Assembly: GCA_905200545.1 (NCBI GenBank)
Contig: CAJKKQ010000010.1
Location: 1-64,000 of the forward strand
DNA: 64,000 bases
Source: an uncultured Oscillibacter sp.
GTDB taxonomy: Bacteria; Bacillota; Clostridia; Oscillospirales; Oscillospiraceae
Reading direction: 5' to 3'
Every line of letters starts with the position of its first letter. The stretch's first letter is position 1. Positions 7,098 to 15,348 of the stretch are shown one piece after another. The position numbers were made by a program, and so were the translations under genes. Below the pieces are notes generated by a model. It was given only the letters and a program-made list of their open reading frames with translations. It was not told the DNA's origin and ran no database searches.

Positions 7098-8234
7098 TTA
7101 CGACACCGTCTCCGTCATGGCAAGGCACCGATCGTCCGCCTGATCGGCCTTCTGCAAAAAGGATCGCAAGCCTGTCCCGCTGACGCTCTCACCCAGCCAA
7201 ACCGAAACGTTCCCGCTGCGGGCGCTTACCCGCTGGAGCAGCGTCTGGGCGCTGGCGGAACTGGTGAGGGCGTAAGCGGTACGGTCCATATCCGCCTGCA
7301 GGCAGCAGTATCCGGCCTGGGCCAGATCGCTGAGCGTCCGCTCAGAGGCGTTCTCCACGCACACAAGGCGGGTCTTGGCACAGGCTGCCCGGTAGAGCAG
7401 TTCATTCCCGCGTTCCAGCTGCTCCGCAGCCGTACGTTCCGGATCGGCGCTGTCTGCCAGGATGCCGATGCCCTGGCCGGACACCTCCATCCGCCGCAGC
7501 AGATCCCCCTGCTCCTCCAGAAATTCCAGACTGCAATAGAAGGTGGCCTGTCCGCCATACAGTTCCAAAGCCTCCAGCGCATCTTCCACCAGCTCCGGAT
7601 CCTGGGCACTCAGGCAGAGATAGACGCTCTTTCCCTTCACGGAAGGCGTCACGCTCTGGGTGCCTCCGTCGGTTTGGCTGTCCTCCTCCGTGTGGGTCTT
7701 CAGGTATTGGTCGTACCGCTCCTCCATAGTATAGGAGGCAGCGTCGGCAAACAGCTGATCGCTGAGGACCGCCTCGCTGTTGCGCAGCCGCACCAGATAT
7801 CCATAGGGCACCGCCGTCCGGGTGCAGGTGATGCCGAAAAAGCTGGTGATCACCGGCTCCGGCACAAAGACCACGCCGCCCCGGAGGATGGCCGTCTGGG
7901 CGTAGGCGTTGCCCTGGTTGTCCTTGGTGGTGTTGTTAGCCAGGTCGAAGATCAGGGCGTGGGTGTCCGAGGAGTAGAGGATCACCGTCTGCCGGTTGAC
8001 ATAACGTGAGTAGCTGATGCCCAGCTGACGGCCCACGGAGCCGGTGAAAATGGTGCTTGGCAGATAGAGGTAGCCGCCCGACCAGAAGGGCATGGTATCG
8101 TCGCTGAGCTCCAGCACATAGTCATTGACCGCGGTGAAATAGACGGTGGGCGCCGCCTGGGCCGGCAGCAGCAGCGGCTGAACCAGCAGGGCCAGAGCCA
8201 GAACCAGGGCCGCCCATTTTTCCTTGTGCCGCAT
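7098..8234 (-). CDS. Secreted protein with stalk-like N domain and degenerate deacetylase-like C domain
   Basis: A 378-residue protein with a signal peptide (residues 1-27, cut after AQA). Residues 30-150 resemble the copper-amine-oxidase-N/stalk domain often found on secreted Clostridia proteins. From about 200 on, the order of elements (KSVYLCLSAQDPE, then GGQATFYCSLEFLEEQGD, then SGQGIGILADS) follows a NodB-type polysaccharide deacetylase. However, the metal-binding Asp and His motifs are gone (FDDGP replaced by LSAQDP, HxxxH replaced by LADSA). I infer a non-catalytic domain that may bind glycan. Its role is unknown. It stands alone on the minus strand. Confidence 0.7.
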   Translation of the reverse strand: MRHKEKWAALVLALALLVQPLLLPAQAAPTVYFTAVNDYVLELSDDTMPFWSGGYLYLPSTIFTGSVGRQLGISYSRYVNRQTVILYSSDTHALIFDLANNTTKDNQGNAYAQTAILRGGVVFVPEPVITSFFGITCTRTAVPYGYLVRLRNSEAVLSDQLFADAASYTMEERYDQYLKTHTEEDSQTDGGTQSVTPSVKGKSVYLCLSAQDPELVEDALEALELYGGQATFYCSLEFLEEQGDLLRRMEVSGQGIGILADSADPERTAAEQLERGNELLYRAACAKTRLVCVENASERTLSDLAQAGYCCLQADMDRTAYALTSSASAQTLLQRVSARSGNVSVWLGESVSGTGLRSFLQKADQADDRCLAMTETVS

Positions 8235-8313
8235 ACTGCCTTCCTCCTCTCCGGCCTGTCCCGATCGCTATGATTTGTTTATTTTATCATGGCAAAGCAG
8301 TTTTTGTAAAGCG

Positions 8314-9333
8314 TCAGCCCCCTGCCCAGTGGTAGGGCTCCACGGTGACGCCGGTATAGTAATGGGTCAGGATCTCCCGGTAGTCTGCCCCGTCGGCAGC
8401 CATCTGATTGGCGCCGTACTGGCTCATGCCCACCCCGTGGCCGAAGCCCGTGACATAGAAGGTGATGCCGTCCGCCGAAGTCTCCCACTCAAAGCAGGCA
8501 GACCGCAGCCCCAGCAAAGACCGCACTGTGGCCCCCTTGAGGGTGACGCCTCCTATGGAAACGGTCTCCACGCTGCCGGCACTGTCGGTGACCGCGTCGG
8601 TGAGCCAGGTGTCCGGCGTGCCGGAGAGGTCCGCCTCCGGGTAGGACGAGAGCACCTTCTCACGAAATTCCTGGGCGGTAAAGTCCGCCCGGCTGTAATA
8701 ATTGGGAATGGCGTCTCCCTGCTCCGGGGACGTGACCGGCTGGAGATAGGGCAGGTCACTGAGCCACACCTCCCCCGCCGCGCGGGTTTGCCCCGCCGAG
8801 GAGGAGTGGAACACCGCCAGGATGGGCACACCGCCGTAGAGGATGCACTCTCCGTCCGTCTCCTTGACGGCGGTGCGGATCTTGGCCTGATAGGCTCCGG
8901 CATTGTCTCCCCAGTTCTCCAGGGCCTGCTCCTCGCTCAGATACGCCTGGCAGCAGGTGGAGTCCGTACAGATATCAGCGGTATCACCGTGGTTCCCCCC
9001 GGTGATCATCTTATAAAGGGTATAGGTTCGGGCGGCCACTGCCTGGGCCTTCAGGGCCTCCTCCTCAAAGGAAGCGGGCATCTCCGCCCGCAGCACCCCC
9101 GTCAGGTACTCTCCCATGGTCATCTCACGGACGGTATCGCCGTCCAGGACTTTCAGCACGGTAGCGCTGTCCAGCTCTCCGGGGACAAAGGGCTCCGTCT
9201 CCACCGGCTGTGTCTCCGAGGAAAAGAGCTGCCGCCCGGCCGGCGAGGCCAGCATCAGCGGCACTGCAAACAGCACTGCCGCCAGCAGCACCGACACCGC
9301 CACACTCTGGCGGATCTCACTCTTACGTCTCAT
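8314..9333 (-). CDS. spoIID: SpoIID/LytB-domain protein, stage II sporulation protein D-like
   Basis: A 339-residue protein starting at ATG 9333, chosen for the GAGGAGGAG upstream; in-frame starts further up lack a site. One membrane helix at about 11-30 is followed by an extracellular SpoIID domain, with the segment YLTGVLRAEMPASFEEEALKAQA-like near 77-99, YYSRADFT, and the C-terminal signature GFGHGVGMSQYGANQMA near 307-323. SpoIID is a lytic transglycosylase that trims peptidoglycan denuded of stem peptides during forespore engulfment. The partner spoIIP/spoIIM genes are not nearby and the gene is not next to spoIIID, so it could also be a SpoIID-like paralogue. Confidence 0.85.
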   Translation of the reverse strand: MRRKSEIRQSVAVSVLLAAVLFAVPLMLASPAGRQLFSSETQPVETEPFVPGELDSATVLKVLDGDTVREMTMGEYLTGVLRAEMPASFEEEALKAQAVAARTYTLYKMITGGNHGDTADICTDSTCCQAYLSEEQALENWGDNAGAYQAKIRTAVKETDGECILYGGVPILAVFHSSSAGQTRAAGEVWLSDLPYLQPVTSPEQGDAIPNYYSRADFTAQEFREKVLSSYPEADLSGTPDTWLTDAVTDSAGSVETVSIGGVTLKGATVRSLLGLRSACFEWETSADGITFYVTGFGHGVGMSQYGANQMAADGADYREILTHYYTGVTVEPYHWAGG

Positions 9334-9496
9334 GGGTCTCCTCCTCATCTGTGCGCCCTGCCGGGCCTGTCCCCCCAATCTATGCGCAAACACCGGAAAA
9401 GATGATGCCGCCATGGACAAAACCTGTCTTCCGTGGTATACTGTGCCGGAAATCGTTCCAGCCTGTATCAATTCTCACCCGAAGGGATCTTGTGAT

Positions 9497-10357
9497 ATGA
9501 ACCGTATGAATCGTTCCATGCTTTTGCCCGGCCTAGCTCTGGTGGGCGGTGCCGCTGCCTTTGTGCTGCGGGCACTGCAAAACCGTACCGGCTTTGAAGC
9601 CGCCACCGGCCTGCCCATCTCCGGTAACCTCTGGGGCATGGCCCTCATGGCGGTGCTGGTGGTGCTGGCTGTGGGAGGATGGGTGGTTTCCCGCCAGGTG
9701 CCGGATGAACAGTCCGCACCCCCCGCCTCCTTCCAGGCAGTCTTTGCCTCCCCGGCGGCGCTGCCGGTGACGCTGGTCATCGCGGGGCTCTTCCTTATGG
9801 CGCTCTCCGGGGTAACCGATTTGGCCGGAGGCCTGGGCATCGCCCTGCCCGGCCCCGATGGGGCCTATGAGGCGGAGGCCTATCTCCCGGTGCAGCGGGA
9901 TGTGTCCCTGCTTTTGAGCGGGATCCTGTCCCTGCTGCTGGCAGCCAGCCAGTTGGTTGCCGCCGCCAAATGCCGCACCGGTTCCCGGGCTCCCCGGGAT
10001 GAATCCTCCCGGGAACCGAACCCCAATCTGCTGCTGGCAGCTCCCATTTGCCTGGTGGTGCGGCTGGTGCTCACCTACCGGGACCTGTCGGTAAACCCCT
10101 CCATTTCCACCTACTATGTGGAGATTTTGGCTTTGGTGTTCATGACTCTGGCCTTCTACCGGCTCTCCTCCTTCGGCTTCCAGTGCGGCCGCACCCGCCG
10201 CTTCTTCCAGTACGCCGGAGCGGCGGTGGTGCTGAGCCTGGCGTCCCTGGCGGACGGAGGCGGCATCTCGATGCTGCTGTTCTACGCCGGCGGCGCCCTG
10301 AGCCTTTGGGGCTGGATGCTCCAGCGGCTCTCTGCCCCGGACTCTCCCCAGGCGTAA
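9497..10357 (+). CDS. Multi-pass membrane protein of unknown function
   Basis: A 286-residue protein with roughly seven hydrophobic segments (about 8-28, 45-65, 88-108, 135-155, 176-195, 205-225, 235-275). There are no catalytic motifs I recognise. The ATG at 9497 follows GAAGGGATC. The gene is divergent from the SpoIID-like gene, with about 160 bp between them. A strong terminator follows at 10451. I cannot assign a function. Confidence 0.75.
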   Translation: MNRMNRSMLLPGLALVGGAAAFVLRALQNRTGFEAATGLPISGNLWGMALMAVLVVLAVGGWVVSRQVPDEQSAPPASFQAVFASPAALPVTLVIAGLFLMALSGVTDLAGGLGIALPGPDGAYEAEAYLPVQRDVSLLLSGILSLLLAASQLVAAAKCRTGSRAPRDESSREPNPNLLLAAPICLVVRLVLTYRDLSVNPSISTYYVEILALVFMTLAFYRLSSFGFQCGRTRRFFQYAGAAVVLSLASLADGGGISMLLFYAGGALSLWGWMLQRLSAPDSPQA

Positions 10358-10450
10358 CAGCCTCAGCTTACCACAATCCCGCCGCAAAAACCACCGTTTT
10401 CGGCAGGATTCATCCACTGTTTACAAAGTTCGACAGAGCGGATGAAAACA

Positions 10451-10498
10451 AAATAGAGCAGAGGGCCAGCCGATTGGCTGGCCCTCTGCTCTATTTTT
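10451..10498. terminator. Strong hairpin terminator
   Basis: A perfect 21-bp inverted repeat (AAATAGAGCAGAGGGCCAGCC, 10451-10471, and its complement at 10476-10496) around GATT, ending in a T run. It terminates the membrane-protein gene and may also stop tadA transcripts coming the other way. Confidence 0.93.
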
Positions 10499-10612
10499 TG
10501 GAAGATTGGATGAAAAGAAGTTTTGTCTCTTGCAAGTATTAAGATACCGGAGAGTTGTTAAGCAAACCAGCAGGAATTGTTACAAAAGTCTTAAATCCTG
10601 CCGGGAAATTTT

Positions 10613-11077
10613 TTACTGCCGCTTCCCATCCCGCATCCCGGCGAAAAAGGCCGTAAGCACCTCCCGGCAGTCCGCGCCCAGGATACCCCCCACCAGGGCA
10701 GGCCGATTGGGGAAGGACTCCATAAAGAGGTTCGTCACACCGCCGCAGGCGCCGAAGGCCTCGTCCCGGGCGCCGTACCACACCCGGCGGATCCGGGCGT
10801 TGAGGATGGCCCCGGCGCACATGGGGCAGGGCTCCAGCGTCACATACAGCTCACAGTCCTCCAGCCGCCAGGTGCCCAGGCGCTCGTTGGCCTGGGCGAT
10901 GGCCTCCATCTCCGCGTGGGAGGCGGTGGCCTGCTTTTCCTCCCGCCGGTTGCGGCCCCGACCCACAATCTCGCCGTTCCGGACGATGACGCAGCCCACG
11001 GGGACCTCCCCCGCCGCCGCGGCCTGCCGGGCCAGCTCCAGGGCACAGGCCATGAAGCGCTCCTGTTCCGTCTGCAT
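10613..11077 (-). CDS. tadA: tRNA-specific adenosine deaminase TadA
   Basis: A 154-residue zinc deaminase that converts A34 to inosine in the tRNA-Arg(ACG) anticodon. The zinc site and proton shuttle are visible: H54-A55-E56 (ASHAEME) and P83-C84-P85-M86-C87. Length fits the family. The ATG at 11077 is preferred over the longer open frame because GGAGGAAATTTC precedes it. The gene is divergent from the yaaL/bofA pair. The same neighbourhood (tadA, yaaL, bofA, near recR/dnaX) is common in Firmicutes, which supports the call. Confidence 0.95.
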   Translation of the reverse strand: MQTEQERFMACALELARQAAAAGEVPVGCVIVRNGEIVGRGRNRREEKQATASHAEMEAIAQANERLGTWRLEDCELYVTLEPCPMCAGAILNARIRRVWYGARDEAFGACGGVTNLFMESFPNRPALVGGILGADCREVLTAFFAGMRDGKRQ

Positions 11078-11154
11078 GAAATTTCCTCCTGCCGTATGAA
11101 ATCTGGCATATTTGTCCAAACTCCCCGTAGAAATAAAGCAGGAGGGACGCTGCC

Positions 11155-11418
11155 ATGAAACCTGTTCGATCATCCAAAAAAGCCCGGCCTGACCCGGAGC
11201 TCATCATCCTGCGCTCCGAGCTGCTGGAGGCCCAGGGGGATCTGGCCCAGGCCTACCGCCAGTTCAACCAGGCTCTGGACCCGGAGCTGGTGGAGTCCTG
11301 CATCTATCAGATCAGTGCCGTCAAAGCCCGCTGCAACTACCTGATCCGGGCCATCAAGGAGCGCAGCCCCGAAGCGGCTGCGGCGGTGCGTCTGGAGGGG
11401 GAGAGCGTATGGACCTGA
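11155..11418 (+). CDS. yaaL: YaaL/DUF2508 family protein
   Basis: An 87-residue, mostly helical, soluble protein with the DUF2508 pattern ending in SCIYQISAVKARCNYLIRAIKE. The family is found next to bofA in spore formers, as here; the function is unknown. AGGAGGGACGCTGCC precedes the ATG. Its last 10 nt overlap the start of bofA, so the two are co-translated. Confidence 0.85.
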   Translation: MKPVRSSKKARPDPELIILRSELLEAQGDLAQAYRQFNQALDPELVESCIYQISAVKARCNYLIRAIKERSPEAAAAVRLEGESVWT

Positions 11419-11672
11419 ATCAAAAGATCCTGGCCGCCTTGCTGGCGGCCTTCTTTCTCATTGCCCTGATCCGCATTTTCAGCGCACCTTTGCGCCTGGC
11501 GGTGCGGCTGCTGGGCAACACGCTGCTGGGCTTCGTGGCACTGTGGGCGGTGAACATGACGGCGGGCATCACCGGGCTGGCCCTGGGGCTCAATGTGTGG
11601 AACGCCCTGGTGATCGGGGTGCTGGGCCTGCCGGGGTTCGTTTTGCTGCTGCTGGCCCAGTGGGTTCTCTAG
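11409..11672 (+). CDS. bofA: Pro-sigma-K processing inhibitor BofA
   Basis: An 87-residue protein with two to three membrane helices and the typical BofA C-terminal part, including GLALGLNVWNALVIGVLGLPG. In Bacillus BofA sits in the outer forespore membrane with SpoIVFA and blocks the SpoIVFB protease until the forespore signal arrives, timing sigma-K activation. It overlaps yaaL by 10 nt. Placement in the yaaL-bofA pair makes the call firm despite its short length. Confidence 0.93.
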   Translation: MDLNQKILAALLAAFFLIALIRIFSAPLRLAVRLLGNTLLGFVALWAVNMTAGITGLALGLNVWNALVIGVLGLPGFVLLLLAQWVL

Positions 11673-11680
11673 TACATACA

Positions 11681-12223
11681 TCAAAGCTCGCTGCCGTCAG
11701 CGGCATGAAAGCTATATTCCGTCACATAGCTATACAGGTCATATAGTACCACGCATTGCGGCACTTCGGTCAATCGGATCCAAGTCTCCTTGGATGGGCC
11801 AAACCGCACATAAACCTCAGCGGCCTTCGGATTTTCGATCCACCCTACAAAATAATTTCCCTGATCGCCTCCATAGCTCCCCGGAGTTTCCCGATAAAGC
11901 CCTGTTTCCCGTCCCAGCATCCGGCGGACATAGCCGTAATACGCCTCATAATTTCCCTGCTCGTTGCGGCGGAACCGGACCAGATACCGCTCATCCGGCC
12001 GCTTGGTCTCCAGGCGGAACACCGCAAACCGGTCTTCACCCACATCCTCCACTGCCAGGATCTCCACATGATCCCCCAGACGCCGCCCCTCATGGACGGC
12101 CAGGTAACGCGCTATGGAGGCGGGATCGTTGCCGTAAACCGTGGGCACATAGCTGATGGACACAATAAACAGCAGGAAGCTCAAAAGGAGAAAAGTAAGC
12201 CGTTCGCCTGAATTTCGGGACAT
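11681..12223 (-). CDS. Membrane-anchored hypothetical protein
   Basis: A 180-residue protein with one N-terminal helix (about 10-27, LTFLLLSFLLFIVSISYVP) and the rest outside the membrane, rich in aromatic residues and charged pairs. Start at 12223 chosen for the GGGAGGTGAC upstream. It converges on bofA with only 8 bp between stops and has no obvious terminator. Codon use and GC (nearer 50 percent by eye) are lower than its neighbours, which may point to transfer. I do not recognise the family. Confidence 0.65.
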   Translation of the reverse strand: MSRNSGERLTFLLLSFLLFIVSISYVPTVYGNDPASIARYLAVHEGRRLGDHVEILAVEDVGEDRFAVFRLETKRPDERYLVRFRRNEQGNYEAYYGYVRRMLGRETGLYRETPGSYGGDQGNYFVGWIENPKAAEVYVRFGPSKETWIRLTEVPQCVVLYDLYSYVTEYSFHAADGSEL

Positions 12224-12324
12224 TTCCGTCACCTCCCGCCAAAAAGTTGATTGTGAGCATTTGTGAGATATCACGAGAAAAAAAGAGATTTTAAAAGCTT
12301 TATCCGGTGTAAATTAAATTCTTG

Positions 12325-12353
12325 TTGACACTGCTGTTTCCTTATGGTATAAG
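12325..12353 (+). promoter_or_regulatory. Promoter of rplM-rpsI
   Basis: TTGACA (12325-12330), 17-nt spacer, TATAAG (12348-12353). About 75 nt of leader follow before rplM; I could not confirm an L13 leader structure in it. Confidence 0.85.
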
Positions 12354-12428
12354 TATTCTTGCTCCGATTTTAACCCGGAGCTCTTGATTTGTAAAGCGAA
12401 TACAAATATATCATACGGAGGAAACACC

Positions 12429-12860
12429 ATGTCCACTTTTATGGCAAACAAGGCCAACATCGAGCGTAAGTGGTACATCCTGGACGCTGCCGGCAAGCCC
12501 CTGGGCAAGACCGCTGTCCGGGCTGCCGACCTGCTGCGCGGCAAGACCAAGCCCACCTACACTCCCCACGCCGACTGCGGCGACAACGTCATCATCATCA
12601 ACGCCGGCAAGGCTGTCCTCACCGGCAACAAGGGCACCCAGAAGATCTATCGCACCCACTCCGGCTGGGTGGGCGGCCTGAAGGAGACTCCCTACCGCAT
12701 CCTGATGCAGGAGAAGCCCGAGGTTGCCATGCGTGTGGCCATCAAGGGCATGATGCCCAAGAACACCGTCAGCAAGGACTCTCTCAAGCGCCTGCACATC
12801 TACGCTGACGCCAACTACGAGCAGCAGGCTCAGAAGCCCGTCGCTCTGGACGTGGAATAA
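12429..12860 (+). CDS. rplM: 50S ribosomal protein L13
   Basis: A 143-residue ribosomal protein of the large subunit with the family signature HIYADANYEQQAQKP at the C terminus and the N-terminal KWYILDAAGKPLGKTA. The ATG at 12429 follows ACGGAGGAAACACC; the alternative upstream frame start has no site. It is the first gene of the two-gene operon with rpsI, as in most bacteria. Confidence 0.98.
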   Translation: MSTFMANKANIERKWYILDAAGKPLGKTAVRAADLLRGKTKPTYTPHADCGDNVIIINAGKAVLTGNKGTQKIYRTHSGWVGGLKETPYRILMQEKPEVAMRVAIKGMMPKNTVSKDSLKRLHIYADANYEQQAQKPVALDVE

Positions 12861-12875
12861 GGAGGAAGTTAGAGC

Positions 12876-13280
12876 ATGTATCAGTCCAAGAAGCCTTACC
12901 TGTACGGCACCGGCCGCCGGAAGTCCTCCGTGGCCCGCGTTCACCTGTTCCCCAACGGCACCGGCTCCATCACCATCAACGGCCGGGACATCGACGATTA
13001 CTTCGGCCTGGACACCCTGAAGATGGTGGTCCGTCAGCCCCTGGAAGCCACCGGCAACACCGGCAAGATGGACATCGTGGCCACCGTTACCGGCGGCGGC
13101 GTCTCCGGCCAGGCCGGCGCTCTGCGCCACGGCATCGCCCGGGCCCTGCTGCTGGCCAGCGAGGATAACCGTCCCATCCTGAAGAAGGCCGGTTTCCTGA
13201 CCCGCGATCCTCGTATGAAGGAGCGCAAGAAGTATGGCCTCAAGGCTGCCCGTCGCGCTCCCCAGTTCTCCAAGCGCTGA
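12876..13280 (+). CDS. rpsI: 30S ribosomal protein S9
   Basis: A 134-residue protein with the [13 protein letters not shown] start and the invariant basic tail [13 protein letters not shown], which reaches the ribosomal P site. It follows rplM by 15 nt with GGAGGAAG as binding site. Its last 50 bp are repeated at 15650-15699: an island inserted here, and the island-supplied copy now completes the gene. The protein is unchanged because the only difference between the two copies is synonymous (TAT/TAC). Confidence 0.98.
   Translation: MYQSKKPYLYGTGRRKSSVARVHLFPNGTGSITINGRDIDDYFGLDTLKMVVRQPLEATGNTGKMDIVATVTGGGVSGQAGALRHGIARALLLASEDNRPILKKAGFLTRDPRMKERKKYGLKAARRAPQFSKR
13231..13280 (+). repeat. 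attL-like repeat: 3' end of rpsI
   Basis: A 50-bp direct repeat, 49 of 50 identical to 15650-15699. It contains the last codons and stop of rpsI. It is followed by DNA that is clearly more AT-rich. Confidence 0.9.
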
Positions 13281-13300
13281 TCTCACTGCGGAAGTGTTCA

Positions 13301-13338
13301 AAATCCCCGAAAGCTTTTGGCTTTCGGGGATTTTTGCG
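13301..13338 (+). terminator. Terminator immediately after rpsI (island-borne)
   Basis: AAATCCCCGAAAGC (13301-13314) pairs with GCTTTCGGGGATTT (13320-13333), followed by T residues. It lies inside the island and so replaces the native rpsI terminator. Confidence 0.88.
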
Positions 13339-13640
13339 TCTAAATAGTTGATATGACTTGACGTAATTTGAAAGAAGACAGCCAACTTTACCTCTTTTTC
13401 TATGGGTTAAATGGTGGACAACCGCTCTAAAATGAGTGGTTGTGGGTTAAAAACAGGACAAGCAAAGAGCGATTTTGGGCGTATGAAAGAGCGGTTTTTG
13501 TCCCCTCAAAAATATGTTTTCTATAAAAGCTTTTTGTCTAAATTTGACCTAATCTGAATAAAAGAGAATCAATTTATTCGTTAAGTGCTCAGTATTCACA
13601 TAAGTATACCATATTCGCAATATGCAATAACAGTTTCTCT
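13339..13640. other. Non-coding left part of the island
   Basis: About 300 bp of AT-rich DNA with no credible gene. There is an imperfect hairpin (ACAACCGCTC 13418-13427 / GAGTGGTTGT about 13434-13443) and the words GTGGTTGTGGGTTAAA and GGTTAAATGGTGG. It probably holds remains of the ancestral element. Confidence 0.4.
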
Positions 13641-14267
13641 TTATTCGAGATATGGCTTTAAGTACATATCAAAATGATTCAATAGGTCTCGAGATGTCAT
13701 ATCGGGTCTCCACATAAAATAGTTTTTATCAAATTTATCAAACCAAAATGCAATCTCCCTGTTGCGCTTCGGATCACGAGTTATGTCTCCCTCAAGAACA
13801 ACCCAAAATGGCAGAATATCTTCTGAGGTAATTCCACCTATTTTGCGGTAAGCTTTTATGAGGCCAGGAGTAAACAGTTTACACATTCTTTCATGTGCAT
13901 TACCTCGACCATCATTTGGCTTTTTCCCTTCTACCCAACCATCTTGTCTTTTGATTTCGCCAAATAAAATTTTACCGGTTCGTTTATTTGTAATTGAAAA
14001 ATCAGGCGAGACACCCCAACCTCTTTTTTTAGCAGCTTCCATGGTTTTCGCATCTGGACAATAAATTTGAGATAAAGTCTCGTCAGATAAGATAACACCT
14101 TCATATAGATGCTTTAGTTGCTTCGGGTGTTCGCTGAAAACATAATCTGTACCTTTAAAAGCTTCTCTAAAAACTTTATATAAGTCTTTTTCAGCAACTC
14201 CAGCCCGCCCACCTGGTCCGGAGTCTGTTTGCCAATTTTCTCTTCCGCTAAGTGCCTTTTTGCCCAT
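13641..14267 (-). CDS. MunI-like type II restriction endonuclease
   Basis: A 208-residue protein that resembles R.MunI along most of its length as I remember that sequence, for example GRGNAHER, CKLFTPGLIKAYRKIGGI, ILPFWVVLEGDITRDPKR and YFMWRPD. The PD-(D/E)xK nuclease core is present: P88-D89 in GVSPDF, then E104 and K106 in LFGEIKRQDGW. MunI cuts C^AATTG; the same specificity is inferred. Start at 14267 chosen for TAGGAGGATTGTT upstream; the longer frame runs into the controller gene. It lies 10 bp downstream of the controller gene on the same strand, so the two are probably co-expressed. Confidence 0.92.
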   Translation of the reverse strand: MGKKALSGRENWQTDSGPGGRAGVAEKDLYKVFREAFKGTDYVFSEHPKQLKHLYEGVILSDETLSQIYCPDAKTMEAAKKRGWGVSPDFSITNKRTGKILFGEIKRQDGWVEGKKPNDGRGNAHERMCKLFTPGLIKAYRKIGGITSEDILPFWVVLEGDITRDPKRNREIAFWFDKFDKNYFMWRPDMTSRDLLNHFDMYLKPYLE

Positions 14268-14277
14268 AACAATCCTC

Positions 14278-14484
14278 CTATAGTCCTTTAAATAATTCTT
14301 CAAGTGAAATATTTAGTCCATTTGCAATTTTTTCAATATTATTTAATGATATGTTGCGTTTTCCACTTTCAACAGAAGCATAATATGTTCTATCCATCTC
14401 AATAGACAGTGCAAATTTTTCTTGACTGAGACCTTTTTCATTTCTCAACAATTTGATGCGTTGCCCGAATCTTACGGTTATCAT
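14278..14484 (-). CDS. HTH (Xre-type) controller protein of the R-M system
   Basis: A 68-residue protein that is almost only a Cro/C1-type HTH domain (FGQRIKLLRNEKGLSQEKFA, then YYASVESGKRNISLNNIEKIA). Small HTH proteins placed just before a restriction gene act as C-proteins: they delay endonuclease expression until methylation is complete. ATG 14484 has GAGGTG at 6 nt; an ATG nine bases earlier is too close to it. The divergent promoter region toward the methyltransferase (14485-14616) should hold its operator, though I could not define a clear C-box. Confidence 0.85.
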   Translation of the reverse strand: MITVRFGQRIKLLRNEKGLSQEKFALSIEMDRTYYASVESGKRNISLNNIEKIANGLNISLEELFKGL

Positions 14485-14556
14485 TTCATTCACCTCATTA
14501 GTAGCATTCTATAAATTGGATGCTTTTAAGGCAACGGATTATAAGTAACAATTTTG

Positions 14557-14585
14557 TTGACTTTAAATACGGAATAAGCTAAACT
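14557..14585 (+). promoter_or_regulatory. Promoter of the methyltransferase gene
   Basis: TTGACT (14557-14562), 17-nt spacer, TAAACT (14580-14585), with the ribosome binding site ACAGGAGGG at 14602-14610. Confidence 0.65.
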
Positions 14586-14616
14586 ATTAATATAAAAAGT
14601 GACAGGAGGGAATATA

Positions 14617-15348
14617 ATGTCGGAAGTAAAAGCTGATATTACAGCTTATTCTTTATATAGTAAACAAGCACAATCACGAACGAAAATTAACCCTCTAGAA
14701 GGAATCTATCCAAGCCTTCCAAATAAAAAGTATCAAGTGATTTATGCCGATCCCCCATGGGATTATGGCGGAAAAATGCAATACGATAAAACTACAATAA
14801 AAGATGAAAATATTGGTTTTGAAAAAAAGATTTTTATTAGCTCAGCTACATTTAAATATCCTACTTTAAAAATGAAACAGCTAAAGCAACTTGATGTGAA
14901 CTCCATTGCTGCCGATGACTGTATACTCTTTTTATGGACCACAGGGCCACAATTAGCTAATGCAGTAGAATTAGGAGAGGCATGGGGATTTGAATATAAA
15001 ACAGTTGCCTTTGTATGGGATAAAATGATTCATAATCCTGGAAGATATACACTTTCTCAAACCGAGTTTGTTCTTGCATTTAAGAAAGGTAAATTTCCGA
15101 CACCTCGTGGAGCGAGAAATATAAGGCAGTTATTAGCTGTTCCAAGAGGAAAACATAGTGAAAAACCTGTTGAGGTCATAGATGGAATTACAAGAATGTT
15201 TCCATCTCAAGATAAAATAGAATTGTTTGCAAGAAAGAATTACGTAGGTTGGGATAATTGGGGGCTAGAAATTCCAGGCTCAAAAGTTGAAATTTTAACA
15301 GGTAATTCAGCTGATACAGAAAATATGACTCAATCAAACTTAGCCTAG
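14617..15348 (+). CDS. MT-A70-family adenine-N6 DNA methyltransferase (M.MunI-like)
   Basis: A 243-residue methyltransferase with the catalytic DPPW motif at 45-48 (YADPPWDYGG) and the conserved GxKPxE-type helix (RGKHSEKPVEVIDGI). The cofactor is S-adenosylmethionine. M.MunI also belongs to this MT-A70-like group, so it should protect CAATTG sites from the neighbouring nuclease. The ATG at 14617 is preferred over an earlier GTG because ACAGGAGGG precedes it. The gene is divergent from the controller and nuclease genes. Its last 10 bp overlap the integrase remnant, which suggests that a deletion fused the two. Confidence 0.92.
   Translation: MSEVKADITAYSLYSKQAQSRTKINPLEGIYPSLPNKKYQVIYADPPWDYGGKMQYDKTTIKDENIGFEKKIFISSATFKYPTLKMKQLKQLDVNSIAADDCILFLWTTGPQLANAVELGEAWGFEYKTVAFVWDKMIHNPGRYTLSQTEFVLAFKKGKFPTPRGARNIRQLLAVPRGKHSEKPVEVIDGITRMFPSQDKIELFARKNYVGWDNWGLEIPGSKVEILTGNSADTENMTQSNLA

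Noticed and set aside
12354..12428. L13 leader (autoregulatory RNA) before rplM
   Set aside because: The position is right, but I could not see the conserved helices by eye, so it is not listed as a feature.
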